A stretch of DNA of 64,000 bases from an uncultured Lachnospiraceae bacterium (GCA_910577675.1 CAJTOR010000014.1:21937-85936), one strand, 5' to 3'; counted from the stretch's first letter, positions 9,629 to 18,604 are shown. Made by a program: numbers and translations. The notes: generated from the sequence alone by a model not told the origin.

Positions 9629-10624
9629 ATGGCGAAGGCAAAAGCAGCAGACAAAAAGCAGGTTAAGACAATCGGCGTTCTTACGAGCGGCGGGGACGCG
9701 CCAGGCATGAACGCTGCCATCCGCGCGGTGGTGCGCACGGCGATTGCGAGCGGGTTGAAGGTAAAGGGCATCCGCAGGGGCTATACCGGTTTACTCGAGG
9801 AAGATATAGTGGACATGAACGCGCGCAGCGTGGCTGATATTATCCAGCGCGGCGGTACGATTCTCTACACGGCGCGCTGCCCGGAATTTATGACGGCGAA
9901 CGGCCAGGATAAGGGGGCGGATATCTGCCGCAAACACGGCATTGATGGTCTTGTTGTGATCGGCGGTGATGGTTCTTTCCAGGGTGCAAGGCAGCTTGCA
10001 GCCAGGGGGGTCAACACAGTCGGCGTGCCGGGCACAATCGATCTTGATATCGCCTGCACGGAGTACACGATTGGATTTGATACGGCGGTTAATACCGCGA
10101 TGCAGGCGATCGACAAGGTGCGCGATACTTCCACATCGCATGAGCGTTGCAGTATTATCGAGGTTATGGGCAGGAATGCGGGGTATATTGCGCTTTGGTG
10201 CGGTATTGCGAACGGAGCGGAGGATATACTGACTGTGGAATGCTACGACCGCGACGAGAGCAAGATTATTGAAAATATACGCGTCAAGAAAAAGGTTGGC
10301 AAGACCCACCATATTATTATTAACGCGGAGGGTATCGGCGATTCCTACGGGATGGCAAAGCGCATTGAGGCGGCGACCGGTATGGAAACGCGGGCGACCG
10401 TGATCGGGCATATCCAGCGCGGCGGCAGCCCGACCTGCAAGGACAGGGTCTATGCCTCGGCCATGGGCGCGAAGGCAGTTGATATCTTGGTGGCGGGCGG
10501 GAGCAACCGTGTTGTGGCGTATAAGCACGGGGAATACGTGGATTTTGATATTGAGGAAGCGCTGAGCATGAAGAAGACGCTTGATCCTTATTTGTTTGAA
10601 ATGTCAAAAAAATTGGCAAGGTAA
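9629..10624 (+). CDS. pfkA: ATP-dependent 6-phosphofructokinase
   Basis: Commits fructose 6-phosphate to glycolysis, cytoplasmic. The 331-residue protein has the ATP loop TSGGDAPGMNAAIR (residues about 18-31), VIGGDGSFQG (about 110) and the catalytic segment GTIDLDIACTEYTIGFDTA. Gly at the positions equivalent to E. coli Gly104 and Gly124 argues for ATP rather than pyrophosphate as donor. The usual TIDND is TIDLD here: both Asp are kept and only the Asn is replaced. Downstream MGRNAGYIALWCG and IQRGGSPTC bind sugar phosphate. The N-terminus has an extra lysine-rich stretch of about 13 residues. The start has GAGGTAAATT in front. A strong terminator follows. Confidence 0.95.
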   Translation: MAKAKAADKKQVKTIGVLTSGGDAPGMNAAIRAVVRTAIASGLKVKGIRRGYTGLLEEDIVDMNARSVADIIQRGGTILYTARCPEFMTANGQDKGADICRKHGIDGLVVIGGDGSFQGARQLAARGVNTVGVPGTIDLDIACTEYTIGFDTAVNTAMQAIDKVRDTSTSHERCSIIEVMGRNAGYIALWCGIANGAEDILTVECYDRDESKIIENIRVKKKVGKTHHIIINAEGIGDSYGMAKRIEAATGMETRATVIGHIQRGGSPTCKDRVYASAMGAKAVDILVAGGSNRVVAYKHGEYVDFDIEEALSMKKTLDPYLFEMSKKLAR

Positions 10625-10631
10625 TAGAAAA

Positions 10632-10684
10632 AGAAAAGGAGCTGCCGCAAAGCATCCGGTTTGTGGCAGCTCCTTTTCTTGTAT
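10632..10684 (+). terminator. Rho-independent terminator after pfkA
   Basis: GGAGCTGCCGCAAA pairs with TTTGTGGCAGCTCC (one mismatch or G-T near the loop), flanked by AAAAG and CTTTTCTTGT. It ends the pfkA unit. From here to 10836 I see only AT-rich sequence without a supported gene. Confidence 0.93.
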
Positions 10685-10836
10685 ATTTCAGTATTATATG
10701 TAAATATATGTAAAAATATTCCTGTATCTGTTTTGTAAGCCACTCTTACTTATTCTGAGTTTCTGTAAGAATTTCTCCCTTGTGTTAAAAGCTGTATTGA
10801 TTTAGCCACATCAATAGATAAGTTTGTAATAATATG

Positions 10837-10865
10837 TGGAAAAATAAAAATATCTGTGCTATAAT
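10837..10865 (+). promoter_or_regulatory. Extended -10 promoter for the HTH/TPR regulator
   Basis: TGCTATAAT (TATAAT at 10860-10865, with TG one base upstream of it) is a perfect extended -10. The -35 position holds only TGGAAA (10837-10842, 17-base spacer). The expected start near 10872 leaves about 57 bases of leader before the TTG start codon. Confidence 0.6.
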
Positions 10866-10928
10866 AGAGAAAAATAAAAGAATAAGGAAATAACTGGAAA
10901 AACGTATATGCAGGCAGGAGGATGAATA

Positions 10929-12881
10929 TTGAAACTGGAAAAGGTTGGGATACAGATTGGGATTTTATGCGAGAAAGCAGGAATAACCAGAAACAAACTT
11001 TGCGACGGACTTTGTTCGGAATCCGAATTGGCTCTGATTGAAAAAGGGGAAAGCTCGGCTGATGTAATCCTGTTTGCCGCACTTCTCGAACGCCTGGGAA
11101 AATCCGCGGAACGGCTGACTTATATCCTGACGATGGAGGAGTACAAAAGATTTATGGCTCGCAATGAAATTGAGGAAGCCCTGCGCCTGGGATTGTTAAA
11201 GGAAGCAGAGCAGAAATTTGCACGCTACCGCAGGGAGAACCCCCCAAAAAAGAAACAGGGCAAAGATGGGACGGATGGGGTGGATAAAATCTTGCTTATG
11301 TACGAGGAAAAAATAAAGGGAATTCTAATTCTTGAAGAATATGAAAAGGATTTTAAGGATAAAGAAGGGCTTGCGGGGATATCCGCATGCGGGGGTGCTG
11401 TAGGGCAGGAAAGGTTGAAGAAATTGAACACTTCCCTGTCTTATCTGGAATCCGCGATTTCCCGCACAATGAGGATAAAGGATCTATACAGCCATAAATT
11501 TATTGAATGCCTTGATGCGGGGGAGAAGTTTCTGGCAATGTTTGAAATAGAAAATATACTGCTCTACCTGTATATAAAGCAGTACTATGGGGAGGCGCAG
11601 GATCAAAGGGAGCTGCTTTTTGCATTGTACCGCTATCTGGAAAGGAACATGCAGGATGCGGTACTTCGCGCGCAGTATCTTGCCAAAACAGGGATATTGC
11701 TTGGATGTATTTTGCTGGCAGGGGGGGATTGTGCTGCATGCGTGAAGATGCATGAAAAAATTATCGGACTGAACCGGGAATGTGGTATGCTTGTCTGTGT
11801 AATGCCACTGCTGGAACAGATAATAGCTGCCTGTGAACGGCTTGGGGATACGGGTAAGGCAGAGTGGTACAAAAAGCAGAAGGAAAATTTTTTAAATATA
11901 TTCCAGGATTCAGATTTATCCATCCAATGCCTTAATAAATTGTACTATACCTGCCGGATGCGCCAGTATTTTGTCGAGGGGAGGTTGATTGCCGCAGAGC
12001 GCAAATGGAAGAAGATGACACAGCAGGAGTTGGCGGAGGGGATCTATCAATATTGTGCAAGTATTTCCCGCATCGAAACCGGCAAGGAGAATTCCGGCAG
12101 AAAAAAGTTTTACAGGATTATGGAAAAACTTGGAATTGACTGTACACGTTATAACGGGAACCTGCTTACCGACGAGTTTTGCGTGCTTGAACTGGATCGG
12201 GATATTGAAAGACATCTGGCCAGGGGACAGTACGAGGAGGCGGGACACGAGTTATATCTGCTTGAGAGATCCGTGGACATGAATGAAAAATGTAATCAGC
12301 AGCTAGTCCTCGGCTTAAAAAATATGGAAGCGCTTAGGGCGGGCAAAATCGGCACGGAGGAAGCTCTTGAAAATGCAAGGGAGCTGCTTGAGATGACCTA
12401 TCATCTGGAGAATGTGGAGGAAGGCGGGGAGAGATACCGGAGAGTGCCATTTAGAAATGAAATGTATCTGTTTAATCAGATTTGCATAATACTGAGAAAG
12501 GATGGGAGGATTATGGAAGCGGTTGAGCTGATGGAGCGGATGATGCGCACCTATGATGCGACAGTGGAGGCAAGGAATTTCCATAATAAAAATATATATT
12601 TATGCGCAATAAATTTGTGTCAGTATCTGGAGCGGGTGGATCGCCTTGAAGAAGCGGAGAGGTATGCAAATGGGCTGATCCGGGAAAAATTGATTTACGG
12701 TAAAATTTTGGGATTACACAGGCTTTACTCAACTAAATTTGATGTTGCCGAAAAGCTGGGGAGTGATATTGAAAATAGAAAGAAGCTGCTATATCAAGCG
12801 TATTTTCTGAGTGACTGGTGTAATGTTGATAAGGATAGCAGAATATTGGAGAAAGCGTTAAAAGAAAGATTTGGTAATTAA
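10929..12881 (+). CDS. Two-HTH, TPR-containing transcriptional regulator (RRNPP-like architecture)
   Basis: A 650-residue cytoplasmic protein. Residues about 5-60 form an XRE-type HTH (IGILCEKAGITRNKLCDG, then IEKGESSAD). Residues about 65-340 are helical repeats with the LGLLKEAEQKF pattern of TPRs. A second XRE-like HTH lies near residues 350-405 (RLIAAERKWKKMTQQELAEG, then SRIETGKENSG), followed by a second helical-repeat block with LERVDRLEEAERYANGL near 560. The start is TTG at 10929, chosen because AGGAGG lies 8 bases upstream; the nearby ATG at 10922 is out of frame. The layout recalls peptide-sensing regulators (Rap/NprR/PlcR/PrgX), with the HTH unit seemingly present twice. A small exported-peptide gene faces it. 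The ligand is inferred, not seen. Confidence 0.85.
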   Translation: MKLEKVGIQIGILCEKAGITRNKLCDGLCSESELALIEKGESSADVILFAALLERLGKSAERLTYILTMEEYKRFMARNEIEEALRLGLLKEAEQKFARYRRENPPKKKQGKDGTDGVDKILLMYEEKIKGILILEEYEKDFKDKEGLAGISACGGAVGQERLKKLNTSLSYLESAISRTMRIKDLYSHKFIECLDAGEKFLAMFEIENILLYLYIKQYYGEAQDQRELLFALYRYLERNMQDAVLRAQYLAKTGILLGCILLAGGDCAACVKMHEKIIGLNRECGMLVCVMPLLEQIIAACERLGDTGKAEWYKKQKENFLNIFQDSDLSIQCLNKLYYTCRMRQYFVEGRLIAAERKWKKMTQQELAEGIYQYCASISRIETGKENSGRKKFYRIMEKLGIDCTRYNGNLLTDEFCVLELDRDIERHLARGQYEEAGHELYLLERSVDMNEKCNQQLVLGLKNMEALRAGKIGTEEALENARELLEMTYHLENVEEGGERYRRVPFRNEMYLFNQICIILRKDGRIMEAVELMERMMRTYDATVEARNFHNKNIYLCAINLCQYLERVDRLEEAERYANGLIREKLIYGKILGLHRLYSTKFDVAEKLGSDIENRKKLLYQAYFLSDWCNVDKDSRILEKALKERFGN

Positions 12882-12893
12882 TAATGACAAATG

Positions 12894-12949
12894 GAAAAAA
12901 ACACGGGTTGTCACATTAAATATTACATAGTATATTAATGTGACAGCCC
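12894..12949 (-). terminator. Terminator of the small peptide gene, between convergent genes
   Basis: GGGTTGTCACATTAA (12905-12919) pairs with TTAATGTGACAGCCC (12935-12949), with one mismatch in 15. Read on the minus strand, the stem is followed by seven T residues (A-run 12895-12901), a textbook terminator for the minus-strand small gene. On the plus strand the tail is only TGGATTT, so termination of the regulator transcript would be weaker. Confidence 0.85.
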
Positions 12950-12973
12950 TGGATTTAATTATAGTGAGGTATA

Positions 12974-13150
12974 TTATTCTATTATTTCCAGGTCGTCATC
13001 TAAAATTGAACTATCTTTTGATGGGTCAGTAATGGAGTAGATTGAAATCTCCGACTCCTGCCACTCCCTCGGTGTTATATTGGAAAGCACCGGGATTAGA
13101 AGCAGAAAAAGCATTCCAAATGAGGAAAGTCTTTTCTTTAGATAATTCAT
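12974..13150 (-). CDS. Small secreted-peptide-like protein, 58 aa; candidate signalling peptide precursor
   Basis: Not a recognised family. The 58-residue product begins MNYLKKRLSSFGMLFLLLIP, which is a basic N-terminus followed by a hydrophobic core. A V-L-S/N step is a plausible signal peptidase site near residue 24. The remaining about 34 residues are polar and end in an acidic stretch (LDDDLEIIE). AAAGGA lies 10 bases before the ATG at 13150, and an upstream in-frame TTG (13159) would have almost no spacing. The gene has its own terminator and converges on the TPR regulator with 92 bases between stops. No Cys is present, so an AgrD-type thiolactone is unlikely. A secreted peptide or an anchored micro-protein are both possible. 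Confidence 0.7.
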   Translation of the reverse strand: MNYLKKRLSSFGMLFLLLIPVLSNITPREWQESEISIYSITDPSKDSSILDDDLEIIE

Positions 13151-13192
13151 GGTAATCAAGTCCTTTCTTTTATAATTGAAGTTTCTAGGCAG

Positions 13193-13233
13193 CGGGTTTT
13201 TCCGATATTCAGACCAAGATATGGAAAAACCCG
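13193..13233. promoter_or_regulatory. Long inverted repeat upstream of the small peptide gene
   Basis: CGGGTTTTTCC (13193-13203) and GGAAAAACCCG (13223-13233) are exact inverted copies. ATAT/ATAT extends the arms inside (one bulged G at 13204), with about 10 bases in the centre. It lies 43 bases upstream of the small gene's ATG and about 90 bases before the forward promoters of the ABC exporter. It could be an operator for a dimeric regulator or a 5'UTR hairpin of the small transcript. It is not a terminator, since neither side has a T-run. Confidence 0.7.
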
Positions 13234-13321
13234 TTGTCAGTGGCTACATACTAAGTTTATCATAAATGGATAAAAATATATATGATTTTTTTCTGTGATT
13301 TTTGCAAAAAATAATCATATT

Positions 13322-13425
13322 TTGGCGGGAGGATAATTTTTTGGTATAATATGTCGAGGTGGAAAAGTGTGTGGGCGGGCAGAATATATTTTGTCCTTCC
13401 TTTTATAGGAAGAGTATGCTATAAT
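13322..13425 (+). promoter_or_regulatory. Two candidate promoters for the ABC exporter
   Basis: P1 is TTGGCG (13322-13327), a 17-base spacer and TATAAT (13345-13350). P2 is an extended -10, TGCTATAAT (TATAAT at 13420-13425), without a clear -35. P1 would give a leader of about 110 bases and P2 about 35. Both precede the gene at 13468. Confidence 0.6.
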
Positions 13426-13467
13426 CAGGATATCCGGAAAGAAGTGAAAGAAAACGAGGTATAACAA

Positions 13468-15204
13468 ATGAATCCAAGGGCAAAAAAGTTTTTATCCTAT
13501 TATAAACCTTATCGGAATGTGTTCTTTGCAGATATGCTCTGCGCTTTTGCGGTGGCGGCGATTTCGCTGATTCTGCCAATGATTGTGCGCTATATTACGA
13601 ATACTGTGCTGGTCAATAACGGGATTAACGAAGCTATAGGGGAGATTGCAAAGCTTGCTGCAGTGATGGTTTTGCTGGCCATCCTGCAATTTTTCTGCAA
13701 TTTTTTTATCAATTACCAGGGGCATATCATGGGAGCAAAGATGGAATATGATATGCGCAATGATATTTTTGACCATTACCAGAAGCTGTCCTTTAATTTT
13801 TATGACAACCAGAAAGTTGGACAGTTGATGACGCGCGTGACAAACGACTTGTTTGAGATAACGGAATTATGTCACCACGGACCTGAGGATATTGTAATCT
13901 CCATTATCAAGTTTGTTGGCGCGTTTATAATTCTATTGTCCGTCAACTTTAAATTGACGCTGCTTTTGTTTGCGGTGATCCCGCTGATGTTTGTTTTTGC
14001 CTATATTATGAAGGGGCGCATGAACCGGGCATTCCGCAAAAACAGGGAAAATATTGCGCAGATTAACGCGCAGATTGAGGATAATCTCTCCGGTATCCGC
14101 GTCGTGAAATCTTTTGCAAATGAGGAGTGCGAGAAACAGAAATTCAGGGAGGGGAACGGGGAGTTTGTAAAGAGTAAGAGCCACGCTTACTGGCAGATGG
14201 CAACATTCCATTCGGGGCTTTCCTTTTTCACAAGTATGATTAATGTTGTGGTCATTGTTGGCGGCGGGCTCCTGATTGCGGGAAATGGGCTTCAGGTAAG
14301 CGATCTGCTGACCTTTTTATTGTACGTTAATAATATTATTGAACCGGTAAATAAACTGATTAATTTTACTGAACAGTTCCAGAATGGTGTGACGGGATTT
14401 TCACGTTTTATGGATATCCTTGAAATTGAACCGGATATCAAGGATCGTGAGGATGCCATGGAACTTTCCTGTGTGAAGGGGGATATTAGATTTGAAAATG
14501 TGGCATTCCGCTATGAGGGAACGAGGGAGGATGTATTTGAACATATCAGCCTTTTAGTCCCGGCGGGCGGTTATGTGGCGCTTGTGGGTTCGTCCGGTGT
14601 GGGAAAGACAACGCTTTGCAGTCTGATTCCGCGTTTCTATGAGGTTTCAGAGGGGAGCGTATCCATAGACGGCATTGATGTGCGCGATGTAACTCTTCGC
14701 TCGCTGCGCCGCAATATCGGGATTGTGCAGCAGGATGTTTATCTGTTTGCCGGTACGGTGGCGGATAATATCCGCTATGGAAAGCTTGATGCAACGAGGG
14801 AGGAGATTGAGGCGGCAGCAAAAAGTGCAAATGCACATGAATTTATTATGGGGCTGCCGGACGGTTACGAAACTTATATCGGTCAGCGGGGCGTAAAACT
14901 CTCAGGCGGTCAAAAACAGAGGCTTAGCATTGCCCGGGTCTTCTTAAAAAATCCCCCAATCCTGATTTTTGACGAGGCAACATCCGCGCTTGATAATGAG
15001 AGTGAGAAGGTGGTGCAGGAGTCCTTGGAAAAACTTGCGGCGGGGAGAACGACCTTTGTGATCGCACATCGGCTGACTACGATACGCAACGCGAAAGAGA
15101 TCCTGGTGCTGACAGAAAATGGAATCTGTGAAAAAGGCACACATGCGCAGCTTATGGAAAAGGGCGGGCTGTATGCGTCGCTGTACCAGGTTGGGAAGGT
15201 ATAA
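13468..15204 (+). CDS. ABC exporter, fused permease and ATPase (MsbA/LmrA type)
   Basis: A half-size exporter of 578 residues that should act as a homodimer or pair with another half; no second half is adjacent. Residues about 15-310 form six membrane helices, with the usual coupling segment FYDNQKVGQLMTRVTND. The ATPase has Walker A GSSGVGKT (374-381), the signature LSGGQKQR near 480, Walker B ILIFDEATSALD and the H-loop VIAHRLTTI. The substrate cannot be told from sequence. The gene stands alone between a pair of promoters and a hairpin, next to the small peptide gene. Export of that peptide is an open possibility, but the exporter lacks a C39 leader peptidase domain. Confidence 0.9.
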   Translation: MNPRAKKFLSYYKPYRNVFFADMLCAFAVAAISLILPMIVRYITNTVLVNNGINEAIGEIAKLAAVMVLLAILQFFCNFFINYQGHIMGAKMEYDMRNDIFDHYQKLSFNFYDNQKVGQLMTRVTNDLFEITELCHHGPEDIVISIIKFVGAFIILLSVNFKLTLLLFAVIPLMFVFAYIMKGRMNRAFRKNRENIAQINAQIEDNLSGIRVVKSFANEECEKQKFREGNGEFVKSKSHAYWQMATFHSGLSFFTSMINVVVIVGGGLLIAGNGLQVSDLLTFLLYVNNIIEPVNKLINFTEQFQNGVTGFSRFMDILEIEPDIKDREDAMELSCVKGDIRFENVAFRYEGTREDVFEHISLLVPAGGYVALVGSSGVGKTTLCSLIPRFYEVSEGSVSIDGIDVRDVTLRSLRRNIGIVQQDVYLFAGTVADNIRYGKLDATREEIEAAAKSANAHEFIMGLPDGYETYIGQRGVKLSGGQKQRLSIARVFLKNPPILIFDEATSALDNESEKVVQESLEKLAAGRTTFVIAHRLTTIRNAKEILVLTENGICEKGTHAQLMEKGGLYASLYQVGKV

Positions 15205-15213
15205 TTGTAGGAC

Positions 15214-15256
15214 GGGGGATTAAAATGGCAATTTCGCTATGCCATTTTAATCCCCC
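15214..15256. terminator. Hairpin between the ABC exporter and folC (convergent)
   Basis: GGGGGATTAAAATGGCA (15214-15230) pairs perfectly with TGCCATTTTAATCCCCC (15240-15256) around a 9-base loop. There is no T-run on the plus side and none close on the minus side. It is the only candidate stop signal between these convergent genes and may work through stem strength or as a bidirectional boundary. Confidence 0.65.
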
Positions 15257-15302
15257 ATGTCGCTTTGGGCGGTACAAATAGAAATGAAAACGCTGTCCTA
15301 TA

Positions 15303-16763
15303 TTAATTTTTTTTAAGCAGAAATTCCTTGATTATTCCAACCAGGTAGAGTGAGCCTGCACAGAGTAAAATAGAATCCATTGTATTTACTGCCCTGTCTG
15401 TTGCAGGGCTTTCTATATCCACCTTCACATCTTGCAGTCCGCGAAGAAAAGCTTCTTTCGGTGTCATGTAGGATATAACGGGTGCATCCGTATATCTCAG
15501 GAAAGTTTCCTTTAACTGTTCGGGCGCTATGGCGCGGGCACCTTCCACGGTCGTTACCAGATAGCGGCAGAAAAGACCGCTTTCACAAAGTTCCCTTATC
15601 ATTTCGTCCGTATCCTTTTCTTTTACCGCGGTAAAAAGCAAAGTGACTTTTTTGCCCGCAGCAATCGGGCTTAGTGAGGCGAGCAGCATACGGATACCAT
15701 CGGCATTGTGTGCCCCATCCAGATAACAATTTGGCAGAATCTGTTCAAAACGACCTTCCCAGACGGAGTTTGCGAGTGCATCTTTTAGTGTGGCGCGCAA
15801 CCCCATATCCTCCGTCTTTGTTTGCTCTGTTTCTTTATTGGGACGCGGGGAAAGCAGGGCTATCCACAGGGCGGCAGTATAGGCGATTGCCGCGTTTTCC
15901 GCCTGGTAGGAGGCAGGACTGTTTACGGTTAGTATTTCGTGGATGCCATCCCTAAAAGTATCTGTAAAAGGGCTGCCCGGGTGGGTCAGGGGAAGGCAGT
16001 CTTTTTGGGGCAGGCAGAAAGAAAACCTGAGCCTTGCGGGATTTTTTATGTTGTCCGCATCTTCCATCATCAGCCGTTTGCAGTGATTTCGCCCAATTCC
16101 AATACATGGTGCCCCCATCTCTTTTGCTGTCTGTGCAATCACACTACGGACATCCGGCTCATCGGCACAGTAAATCAGCGGGACACCCTGTTTGATAATC
16201 CCCGCCTTTTCAGCCGCAATCTTAGAAATGGTGTCCCCGAGCAGTTCGGTATGGTCAAGGCTGATGGAAGTGATAATACAAAGCATTGGATTTTTAAGGG
16301 CGTTTGTGGAGTCCAGCCGTCCGCCAAGTCCGGTTTCAACCACGACATAATCCACCGCCCGATCTTTGTACCAGCAAAGTGCAATCATTAATAGGTAATC
16401 AAAATAGGTAATGCCGGAATAACCCTGTTGCCCTAGCTGTTCTACCACCTTTTTTACTGTCAGGAAATAATTGTAAAAATTTTCCATACCTATCATTTCC
16501 CGGTCAATTTGGATGCGTTCGCGTAGATCAACCAGATGGGGCGATATAAAAAGCCCGGTTCGGTATCCCTGTGCCGTAAGCATATCCGCAAGGAATGCGC
16601 AGACCGACCCCTTACCGTTCGTTCCCGCCACATGGATAATTTTAAGTCCCTGCTCCGGGTGATTAAGCGCCGCCAGAAGCTTTGTCGCATTTTCGATACC
16701 CGGGTGTTGACCGTACTTTCCTATATGGTCGATATATTCCACTGCCTCCCAATATGACTGCAT
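15303..16763 (-). CDS. folC: Folylpolyglutamate synthase / dihydrofolate synthase
   Basis: Adds glutamates to folates and may also make dihydrofolate from dihydropteroate; cytoplasmic. The 486-residue protein has the Mur-ligase-like P-loop HVAGTNGKGSVCAFL (about residues 44-58), the family motif GLGGRLDSTNAL (about 146) followed by SLDHTELLGDTI, the KAGIIKQG lysine region and the C-terminal domain with LDGAHNADGI (about 355). Somewhat longer than the usual about 430, with an extended segment around residues 235-320. It lies 62 bases downstream of htrA on the same strand, so the two may share a transcript. Confidence 0.95.
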   Translation of the reverse strand: MQSYWEAVEYIDHIGKYGQHPGIENATKLLAALNHPEQGLKIIHVAGTNGKGSVCAFLADMLTAQGYRTGLFISPHLVDLRERIQIDREMIGMENFYNYFLTVKKVVEQLGQQGYSGITYFDYLLMIALCWYKDRAVDYVVVETGLGGRLDSTNALKNPMLCIITSISLDHTELLGDTISKIAAEKAGIIKQGVPLIYCADEPDVRSVIAQTAKEMGAPCIGIGRNHCKRLMMEDADNIKNPARLRFSFCLPQKDCLPLTHPGSPFTDTFRDGIHEILTVNSPASYQAENAAIAYTAALWIALLSPRPNKETEQTKTEDMGLRATLKDALANSVWEGRFEQILPNCYLDGAHNADGIRMLLASLSPIAAGKKVTLLFTAVKEKDTDEMIRELCESGLFCRYLVTTVEGARAIAPEQLKETFLRYTDAPVISYMTPKEAFLRGLQDVKVDIESPATDRAVNTMDSILLCAGSLYLVGIIKEFLLKKN

Positions 16764-16825
16764 GTCTTGCTGCCCCCTCTTTATCAGGATTGTTGTTTCT
16801 CCCGTAACCCTGTGGTTTGTGCGTG

Positions 16826-18445
16826 TTATTCAAAATCCGCCTTGCTCCCCAAAAGAACCGTAACATCGCGCTCCCTGTACTGCCCGTTTTCAAGGCGCGC
16901 AAGGGTAACGGTGATTTCCGTGCCGCTTCTGTGTGCTTTGACTTTTTCCTGCAATTGTGTCCTGGCTGTAACGGCGGAACCGTTGATTGCAGTAATAATA
17001 TCGCCGGAAACGATACCAGCTTTATCCGCCGCGCCACCCTTTACAACATCGGCGATAAACACACCGCGCGGGAAGCCGTAGAGTTTTGAAATTTCCTCCG
17101 TGATTTCCTGGTCGGAAAGATAGACACCGAGGTATCCCTGTTCTTCCTCCGTAAGGATTTCGCGATCCATAAGTTCTTTTAAGATATCGATGGCATCGTT
17201 GATCGGGATGGCATAACCGATTCCCTCCACCTTGGTGCTTGAAAGCTTTGCGGAGTTGATACCGATGACTTTGCCGTCAGTATTGATTAACGCCCCCCCG
17301 CTGTTGCCGGGATTGATGGCGGCATCCACCTGGAGCGCCGTGTATTTGGTCGATTTTCCTGTGGTTGAATCGGAAACAGTAATTTCGCGCTCCTTTGCGC
17401 TAAGGTATCCAACTGTGGTGGTCTGCCCGTAGCCTAATGCGTTTCCGATTGCAATTACCATCTGCCCGACCTGCGCCTTGTCCGAGTCGCCAAGCTCTGC
17501 GACCGCGATATCGGCAAGCGTTTCCGCAGAGAGCTCGGAGAGTGGTACGGATACAATAGCGAGGTCGGCAGCTTCCTCCGTGCCGCGCACAAATCCATCA
17601 GCCTGACTGCCGTTCTGGAATGTTACGGTTGTCGTGACAGCATCATCCACGACATGGTTGTTTGTGGCAATCAAAAGTTCCTTGTCGTTTTTACCTACGA
17701 TAATACCGGAGCCGGCACCCTCGGAAGTACCCTCATAAAGATAGCCGAAAAAACTGGTGGTATTGCGGAATGTACATGAGATTGACACGAGGGACGGCAT
17801 GGCTTCCCTTACGATAACCGAAACGTCCGACGTTGCAACGGATGTGCCGGAGGCAACGGTCGTGTGGGATAAAAGGGGAGTGCGGCCGGAACCATTGCCG
17901 TCCGGGGAATCTGATAAGGACGGTTTTGCTGACGGGTTTAAGCGGTAGTACAGCTCGTTAAAACCGATAAAAGCCCCGGCGGCGACCCCGCCAAAAAGAG
18001 CTGCGGCAGCCAGCAGGGCGGTGCCGCGGCGCAAAAAGGAGCCGATACGGCTTTTCTTTTTGGAATTTTGATTTGCGTTTTGTGGGGCGGGGATTTCATA
18101 TGTGTACGCAGTTTCCGGGCGGACGACATGGGCGGATGGGGTTGTTATTGAAGGTGTGGGTACTTCTGACGGCTGTTCTGTGGCAGTTTCCTTAATGTCA
18201 GCAGCCATGTTTTCCAACACCGTTTTCGAAGCTTCACGCTTAGAAAAAAGTTCTATCCCGGAAACACTGGCACTTACCGGGTCATCCTCCATTCTGTCTT
18301 CAGTATTACATGGATTTTGGTCTGTATCCGGAGCGCAGGATGATCCTGCAAGAAGTGTTGTATCCGCACTCTGTGCCTGCCCGCTCCCTGCCCGGTGCTC
18401 TTCCTCCGCCACAAAGCGATAATCATTTTCGTTCTCACCCGTCAT
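16826..18445 (-). CDS. HtrA/DegP-like membrane-anchored serine protease
   Basis: Envelope quality-control protease, 539 residues from the ATG at 18445, which has AAAGGAGC upstream. The open frame runs further up but without a ribosome binding site. Order: a long Ser/Thr/Pro-rich cytoplasmic segment (1-137), one membrane helix (about 139-160), the trypsin-like domain with His264 (TNNHVVDD), Asp294 (ADLAIV) and Ser382 (INPGNSGGAL), and one PDZ domain (about 435-525). This is the YkdA/YvtA topology of Firmicutes. The cytoplasmic tail of about 137 residues is long for the family. folC follows. Confidence 0.93.
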   Translation of the reverse strand: MTGENENDYRFVAEEEHRAGSGQAQSADTTLLAGSSCAPDTDQNPCNTEDRMEDDPVSASVSGIELFSKREASKTVLENMAADIKETATEQPSEVPTPSITTPSAHVVRPETAYTYEIPAPQNANQNSKKKSRIGSFLRRGTALLAAAALFGGVAAGAFIGFNELYYRLNPSAKPSLSDSPDGNGSGRTPLLSHTTVASGTSVATSDVSVIVREAMPSLVSISCTFRNTTSFFGYLYEGTSEGAGSGIIVGKNDKELLIATNNHVVDDAVTTTVTFQNGSQADGFVRGTEEAADLAIVSVPLSELSAETLADIAVAELGDSDKAQVGQMVIAIGNALGYGQTTTVGYLSAKEREITVSDSTTGKSTKYTALQVDAAINPGNSGGALINTDGKVIGINSAKLSSTKVEGIGYAIPINDAIDILKELMDREILTEEEQGYLGVYLSDQEITEEISKLYGFPRGVFIADVVKGGAADKAGIVSGDIITAINGSAVTARTQLQEKVKAHRSGTEITVTLARLENGQYRERDVTVLLGSKADFE

Positions 18446-18604
18446 AATAATGCTCCTTTCTACTCCAAAATATATGGCATCAAACAAATTTTGCTTGCAT
18501 ATTGCGGGAATTTGATTATAATCATTTCCAGTGTACCAAAATATTGTGATGGAAATGTGAACGAATTCCAACGCTTTCTTTAAAATTTCTTAATATTTTT
18601 TTAG

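Noticed and set aside
9791..10528. 245-residue ORF antisense to pfkA
   Set aside because: It lies wholly within a certain gene, on the other strand, with no ribosome binding site or family motif. It is a typical shadow of GC-rich codons.
12974..13150. AgrD-type cyclic peptide precursor
   Set aside because: The acidic tail is suggestive, but there is no Cys in the peptide and no AgrB-like protease gene nearby.
13468..15204. Peptide bacteriocin exporter (PCAT type) for the adjacent small peptide
   Set aside because: The ABC exporter lacks the N-terminal C39 peptidase domain and the small peptide lacks a double-Gly leader, so only a loose association can be suggested.
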